Source: Pseudomonadota bacterium (GTDB lineage: Bacteria; Pseudomonadota; Alphaproteobacteria; Rhizobiales; Xanthobacteraceae). From it: a DNA stretch of 64,000 nt. Of this stretch, positions 60,486 through 64,000 are shown piece after piece. Location: positions 76,567-140,566 of the forward strand of contig JAEYAW010000033.1 of assembly GCA_023404675.1 (NCBI GenBank), in the 5' to 3' direction. Each line of letters begins with the position of its first letter. Within the stretch, counting starts at the first letter, position 1. Made by a program: the position numbers and the translations under genes. The notes beneath the pieces are model-generated. The model searched no databases. It worked only from the letters and a program-made list of their open reading frames with translations, and was not told the DNA's origin.

Positions 60486-61325
60486 GTGAGGTTCGATCTT
60501 CTGGATCGCGATGCTGTGCCGGGTGGCATGTCAGCACCCGATGTCGCCCTGTGCCCGTTTCACGGCGACAAGTCGCACGCGCAAGGCGGCGAGCGGAAGA
60601 CGCTGGTGCTGACCGGCGCGTCGCGCGGCATCGGCCATGCAACGGGAAAGCTATTTTCCGAGGCCGGATGGCGAATCATCACCTGTTCCCGGCAGCCCTT
60701 CGATGGTGAACGATGTCCTTGGGACTCGGGGATGGACAACCATGTCCAGGTCGAGCTGAGCGACCATCGCGCGCTACCGCGGGCGGTCGCCGAGATCAAG
60801 GCGCGGCTCAACAGTGGGCCGCTGCATGCACTGATCAACAACGCCGGCATTTCGCCCAAGGCCGCCGACGGCAGCCGGTTGAACTCGCTGACGACGCCGG
60901 TGGAAACCTGGATGAGTGTATTTCACGTCAACCTGCTCGCGCCGATCCTGTTCGCGCAGGGCCTGGTCGAGGAGCTGAAGCGGACCGCCGGCTCGATCGT
61001 CAACGTGACATCGATCGTGGGCTCGCGGGTGCATCCGTTCGCTGGCACGGCTTACGCGACATCGAAGGCCGCGCTCGCGTGCCTGACCCGTGAAATGGCG
61101 CACGACTATGCGCCGTTCGGAATTCGCGTCAACGCAATTGCGCCCGGCGAGATCAAGACCGATATTCTGTCGCCGGAGACCGAAGCCAAATTGGCGCCGG
61201 TCATACCGTTGCATCGGGTAGGCACGCCGGAGGAGGTCGCCAAGGTGATCTTCTTTCTGTGCTCGGATGCAGCCAGCTACGTCACGGGTGTTGAAGTGCC
61301 GATCAACGGAGGGCAGCACGTGTGA
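60486..61325 (+). CDS. fixR: FixR, short-chain dehydrogenase-like protein
   Basis: 279-residue SDR with the cofactor motif LVLTGASRGIGHATGK (residues about 40-55), NNAGIS and catalytic Tyr-Lys in YATSKAALACL with a Ser in VTSIVGSRV. It has the length and context of FixR, the SDR encoded directly ahead of nifA in Bradyrhizobium. Its biochemical function there is unknown and it is not essential for fixation. It is preceded by a sigma-54 promoter and NifA-type UAS and followed by nifA after about 185 bases. The first 38 residues are unconserved; the start at 60486 has no clear ribosome-binding site. Confidence 0.9.
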   Translation: MRFDLLDRDAVPGGMSAPDVALCPFHGDKSHAQGGERKTLVLTGASRGIGHATGKLFSEAGWRIITCSRQPFDGERCPWDSGMDNHVQVELSDHRALPRAVAEIKARLNSGPLHALINNAGISPKAADGSRLNSLTTPVETWMSVFHVNLLAPILFAQGLVEELKRTAGSIVNVTSIVGSRVHPFAGTAYATSKAALACLTREMAHDYAPFGIRVNAIAPGEIKTDILSPETEAKLAPVIPLHRVGTPEEVAKVIFFLCSDAASYVTGVEVPINGGQHV

Positions 61326-61510
61326 TCAAACGGCCGAAACCGATCGCCAAAGAAATTTCGCCGATTTGCGCTGGATCAATGCGGAGATGTCGCTTTTGAG
61401 CGTGTCCCGCATCCGGATGGAAAAGTCCGAAAATCGGATGACAAAGCGTGCAAGCGCGACGGAATCTTTTGCAGCGATGCTGACAAGTTGAGCGCGACTC
61501 CCGACACGAC

Positions 61511-63307
61511 ATGAACGAGAATACGACAAGTTCCAAAGAAGGCCGCGGTGAGGATGTAACAGGCAACGGAGATTCCGTCATGCTGCAGGCTGTTCCCTTG
61601 GTTGAACGTTCTCCCGACGATCAGACCACGCCGATCGTGCCGCTGAGCGAGATCGCGCTGACCGGCATATTCGAGATTTCCAAGATATTGACGGCGCCGA
61701 CGCGGCTGGAGATGATTCTCGCCAACGTCGTGAACCTCCTGCAATCGTTTCTTCAGATGCGTCATGGCGTCGTCGCGCTGCTCTCCGACGATGGCGTCCC
61801 GGACCTCGCGGTGGGTGCAGGGTGGAGCGAGGGCAGCGACGAACGCTATCGCGGCCGGTTGCCGCAAAAGGCAGTCGACCAGATCGTTGCTACCGCGATG
61901 CCGCTCGTCGCGGAGAACATCGCCACCCATCCTGCCTTCAGTCCCGCAGATGTGGAGACCCTCGGAGCCTCGGAGACGATGCGGGTGTCGTTCATCGGCG
62001 TGCCGATTCGGATCGATGCCAGGGTCGTCGGCACGCTGACGATCGACCGGGTCTGGGACGAGCGGCCGTTGTACCGGCTCGATTCCGACGTGCGCCTGCT
62101 GACCATGATCGCCAATCTGGTCGGCCAGACGGTGAAGCTGCATCGCGTCGTCGCGCAGGATCGCGAACGATTGATGCACGAGAGCTATCGCCTCCAAAAG
62201 GAGCTGTCCGAGCTCAAGCCCGCGCGTGATCGCCGCAGAGTTCAGGTCGACGGGATCATCGGAGACAGTCCTGCCCTGCGGGGGCTGCTTGACAAGATCG
62301 CGGTCGTGGCCAAGTCGAACTCGACGGTTCTGCTGCGCGGCGAGTCCGGCACCGGCAAAGAGCTGATCGCCAAGGCCATTCATGAGCTCTCGCCGCGGGC
62401 CAAGCGTCCGTTCATCAAGATCAACTGCGCGGCCCTGCCGGAATCGGTACTGGAATCCGAACTGTTCGGCCACGAAAAGGGGGCGTTTACCGGCGCGCTC
62501 AATTCGCGCAAGGGCAGGTTTGAGCTCGCCGACAAGGGCACCCTGTTCCTGGACGAGATCGGCGAGATTTCGGCCTCGTTCCAGGCCAAGCTGCTGCGGG
62601 TGCTGCAGGAACAGGAGTTCGAGCGCGTCGGCGGCAACCAGACCATCAAGGTCGACGTCCGCGTCATCGCCGCGACCAACCGCAATCTGGAGGAGGCGGT
62701 GGCGCGCAACGAATTCCGCGCCGATCTCTATTATCGCATCAGCGTCGTGCCGATGATAGTGCCGCCGCTTCGCGATCGGCGGAGCGACATCCCGTTGCTG
62801 GCCGGCGCGTTCCTCAAGAATTTCAACGCCGAGAACGGCCGGGAGTTGAGCTTCGGGTCGCACGCCGTCGAGGTGCTGATGAATTGCGGCTTCCCGGGCA
62901 ATGTGCGCGAGCTCGAGAATTGCGTGCAGCGGACCGCCACGTTGGCACCGGGACGCGAGATCGTCAGGAATGACTTCGCCTGTTCTCATGGCCAGTGCCT
63001 GTCGGCGATCTTGTGGAATGGCACTTCGGATGTGCCGCCGCAACGCTCCCTGCCGATCGTACCGCTGTCCGCGGTCCGGCCTGCACCGGCTGTCGAGTCC
63101 GCGGCGAGCGCACCATCGCCGGCGAACGGCGAACCCGCCGGCCTGCCTTCGTCCGACACGTCCGGCCTCGCCGACCGCGATCGCGTCGTGGCGGCGATGG
63201 AGAAATCCGGGTGGGTCCAGGCCAAGGCTGCGCGTCTGCTCGGTCTGACGCCGCGGCAGATCGGCTACGCGCTGAAGAAGCATGGCATCGAGGTCAAGCG
63301 GCTCTGA
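61511..63307 (+). CDS. nifA: Nif-specific sigma-54 activator NifA
   Basis: 598-residue enhancer-binding protein that activates nif/fix promoters with sigma-54 RNA polymerase. Order: GAF domain (about 45-215), linker, AAA+ domain with Walker A GESGTGKELIAK, the sigma-54 loop GAFTGA, LFLDEIGE and R-finger-type residues, then HTH AKAARLLGLTPRQIGYALKK at the end. Cysteines Cys459, Cys471, Cys491 and Cys496 form C-x11-C-x19-C-x4-C, the redox/metal motif of oxygen-sensitive rhizobial NifA. The start is uncertain: ATG 61511 has a poor ribosome-binding site, while ATG 61580 has GGAG at good spacing and would give 575 residues. Follows fixR. Confidence 0.95.
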   Translation: MNENTTSSKEGRGEDVTGNGDSVMLQAVPLVERSPDDQTTPIVPLSEIALTGIFEISKILTAPTRLEMILANVVNLLQSFLQMRHGVVALLSDDGVPDLAVGAGWSEGSDERYRGRLPQKAVDQIVATAMPLVAENIATHPAFSPADVETLGASETMRVSFIGVPIRIDARVVGTLTIDRVWDERPLYRLDSDVRLLTMIANLVGQTVKLHRVVAQDRERLMHESYRLQKELSELKPARDRRRVQVDGIIGDSPALRGLLDKIAVVAKSNSTVLLRGESGTGKELIAKAIHELSPRAKRPFIKINCAALPESVLESELFGHEKGAFTGALNSRKGRFELADKGTLFLDEIGEISASFQAKLLRVLQEQEFERVGGNQTIKVDVRVIAATNRNLEEAVARNEFRADLYYRISVVPMIVPPLRDRRSDIPLLAGAFLKNFNAENGRELSFGSHAVEVLMNCGFPGNVRELENCVQRTATLAPGREIVRNDFACSHGQCLSAILWNGTSDVPPQRSLPIVPLSAVRPAPAVESAASAPSPANGEPAGLPSSDTSGLADRDRVVAAMEKSGWVQAKAARLLGLTPRQIGYALKKHGIEVKRL

Positions 63308-63314
63308 GGGCGAC

Positions 63315-63330
63315 TGTCGCAGATGCGACA
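63315..63330. promoter_or_regulatory. NifA UAS 1 upstream of fdxN
   Basis: TGTCGCAGATGCGACA, exact TGT-N10-ACA, eight bases after the nifA stop. It is itself palindromic (TGTCGCA against TGCGACA). Confidence 0.75.
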
Positions 63331-63333
63331 TGC

Positions 63334-63349
63334 TGTCGGAGCCACGACA
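63334..63349. promoter_or_regulatory. NifA UAS 2 upstream of fdxN
   Basis: TGTCGGAGCCACGACA, a second exact TGT-N10-ACA placed 19 bases from the first, so two NifA dimers could bind about two helical turns apart on nearly the same face. Confidence 0.75.
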
Positions 63350-63394
63350 AGCCGCTTTGCGCGAATAGTCGTTGAATTTCCAATGCTTCACGGT

Positions 63395-63410
63395 TGGCAC
63401 GACGCTTGAA
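63395..63410 (+). promoter_or_regulatory. Sigma-54-type promoter of fdxN, -12 variant
   Basis: TGGCACGACGCTTGAA: the -24 box TGGCACG is perfect, while -12 reads TTGA instead of TTGC. With the two UAS elements just upstream and fdxN just downstream it is a strong candidate in spite of the -12 deviation. Confidence 0.7.
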
Positions 63411-63453
63411 AGGGAGATGTCCAAAGGCATCGCTTGCTCAAGGAGTCGAACAC

Positions 63454-63648
63454 ATGTCCTACAAGATCGTCGCCTCGCAATGCACGGTATGCGGCGCGTG
63501 TGAGTTCGAGTGCCCGAACGCCGCCATCAGCCTCAAGCGCGACATGTACGTGATCGATCCGAAGAAGTGCACCGAGTGCGAGGGACATTTCGACACGGCG
63601 CAATGCGCGGTCGTCTGTCCGGTACCCGACACGTGCATTCCGGCCTGA
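63454..63648 (+). CDS. fdxN: Nif-associated 2[4Fe-4S] ferredoxin (FdxN-like)
   Basis: 64-residue ferredoxin. Two cluster motifs are present: CTVCGACEFECPN (C-x2-C-x2-C-x3-C) and CTECEGHFDTAQCAVVCPV (C-x2-C-x8-C-x3-C, with the longer loop typical of nif-linked ferredoxins). It carries electrons toward nitrogenase or FeS assembly. ATG 63454 is preceded by AAGGAG. The promoter with two NifA UAS lies just upstream. It is followed by a small ORF and sufB, so all three may form one NifA-controlled operon. Confidence 0.93.
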   Translation: MSYKIVASQCTVCGACEFECPNAAISLKRDMYVIDPKKCTECEGHFDTAQCAVVCPVPDTCIPA

Positions 63649-63658
63649 GGTAACGTCG

Positions 63659-63844
63659 ATGGCGCGGTCGAGAGCTTCCGGCTGGATTGAGGGTTTGGGT
63701 GCGGGCGTTTGCCATTGCGTCACGCGGCTGGGTCGGTTGGTGCTGGGCCCCGACCAGCATGTGACGCTGGTGATTGCGCGCGCGGCGGCTCACGCTCGCC
63801 AACGTCATGCGGTCGCCGCCCGATCTCCATTGCGGACGGAGTGA
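63659..63844 (+). CDS. Small hypothetical ORF between fdxN and sufB
   Basis: 61-residue reading frame starting MARSRASGWIEGLGAGVCHC. It begins 10 bases after the fdxN stop and ends 3 bases before the sufB start, so it fills the gap exactly. It has a short hydrophobic middle (RLGRLVLGP, HVTLVIARAAA) and a basic tail, with no known domain. The spacing favours a coupled gene; composition alone does not prove it. Confidence 0.42.
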   Translation: MARSRASGWIEGLGAGVCHCVTRLGRLVLGPDQHVTLVIARAAAHARQRHAVAARSPLRTE

Positions 63845-63847
63845 TAG

Positions 63848-64000
63848 ATGGCGGTTCAGGAAACTATTGAGCAGGTTCGCCAGATCGACGTTGATCAATA
63901 CCGTTATGGGTTTGAGACGCTGATCGAGACGGAGAAGGCCCCGAAGGGTCTTTCCGAAGACACGATCCGTTTCATTTCCGCCAAGAAGAACGAACCGGCG
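63848..64000 (+). CDS. sufB: SufB, Fe-S cluster assembly scaffold (partial, truncated by window end)
   Basis: First 51 codons: MAVQETIEQVRQIDVDQYRYGFETLIETEKAPKGLSEDTIRFISAKKNEPA, the highly conserved SufB N terminus. The gene continues past the window end. GGAG stands just upstream. SufB with SufC and SufD builds Fe-S clusters; next to fdxN it is likely a nif-specific suf copy supplying nitrogenase, which exceeds housekeeping demand. Rest of the operon is not visible. Confidence 0.93.
   Translation, partial: MAVQETIEQVRQIDVDQYRYGFETLIETEKAPKGLSEDTIRFISAKKNEPA

Noticed and set aside
61376..63430. 684-codon minus-strand frame over nifA
   Set aside because: Antisense shadow of nifA; no conserved domain and it covers the NifA AAA+ region.

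Overview
The window looks like chromosomal DNA of a nitrogen-fixing alphaproteobacterium of the Bradyrhizobium/Rhodopseudomonas group (Nitrobacteraceae). The reasons are the high GC content, the fixR-nifA pair with a cysteine-bearing rhizobial-type NifA, FdxN followed by a suf gene, the family-typical palindrome GCATGATCCCGAAAA...TTTTCGGG...GATCATGC, and many acyl-CoA and branched-chain-amino-acid-type ABC transporter genes. This placement is inference from gene content; no database was searched.

Layout. (1) 1-3.2 kb: DUF3307 membrane protein, a DUF6537-like protein paired with a membrane cyclic-nucleotide-binding protein, and an enoyl-CoA hydratase. (2) 3.6-15.6 kb: a CoA-thioester catabolic cluster. 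A minus-strand operon runs TetR, SDR dehydrogenase, enoyl-CoA hydratase, feruloyl-CoA-synthase-like ligase, three acyl-CoA dehydrogenases and a nitroreductase. A thiolase and a second acyl-CoA synthetase are divergent. Together they encode activation and complete beta-oxidation of an aryl- or alkyl-propanoid-like acid. (3) 15.8-19.1 kb: pqqABCDE. (4) 19.2-30.9 kb: an 11.7-kb integrative element in the 3' end of tRNA-Arg(CCU), bounded by an 18-bp direct repeat. It carries a frameshifted tyrosine integrase, a serine recombinase, a low-GC DUF4238 gene, a lipoprotein, an IS1595-type zinc-ribbon protein without a DDE domain, an 817-residue candidate virion-like protein, a small charged protein and an SF2 helicase-like ATPase. 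It resembles a phage satellite or remnant and is the least explained part of the window.

(5) 31.2-32.6 kb: a lone acyl-CoA dehydrogenase. (6) 32.7-50.3 kb: an exopolysaccharide or surface-glycan locus with flippase, three glycosyltransferases, GH5 hydrolase, VpsF-like polymerase/ligase, Wzc-like protein with a degenerate kinase domain, GINT1-like protein, CelD-like acyltransferase, fatty-acid-hydroxylase-family protein and NAD-sugar epimerase. A dienelactone hydrolase and an M20 amidohydrolase are interspersed. (7) 50.4-58.2 kb: LysR regulator, then a convergent operon of livK-H-M-G-F, aldehyde dehydrogenase and a RidA-like deaminase-family protein. (8) 58.8 kb: tRNA-Ser(GGA). (9) 59.1-64.0 kb: edge of a nitrogen-fixation region. 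A YqeB-like/BFD-like pair is divergent from fixR-nifA, followed by fdxN, a small ORF and the start of sufB. NifA-type upstream activating sequences (TGT-N10-ACA) and sigma-54 -24/-12 elements can be read directly before fixR and fdxN.

Starts were moved to internal ATG codons where a Shine-Dalgarno sequence or family length favoured them. Family assignments come from recognised motifs and could not be checked by search.
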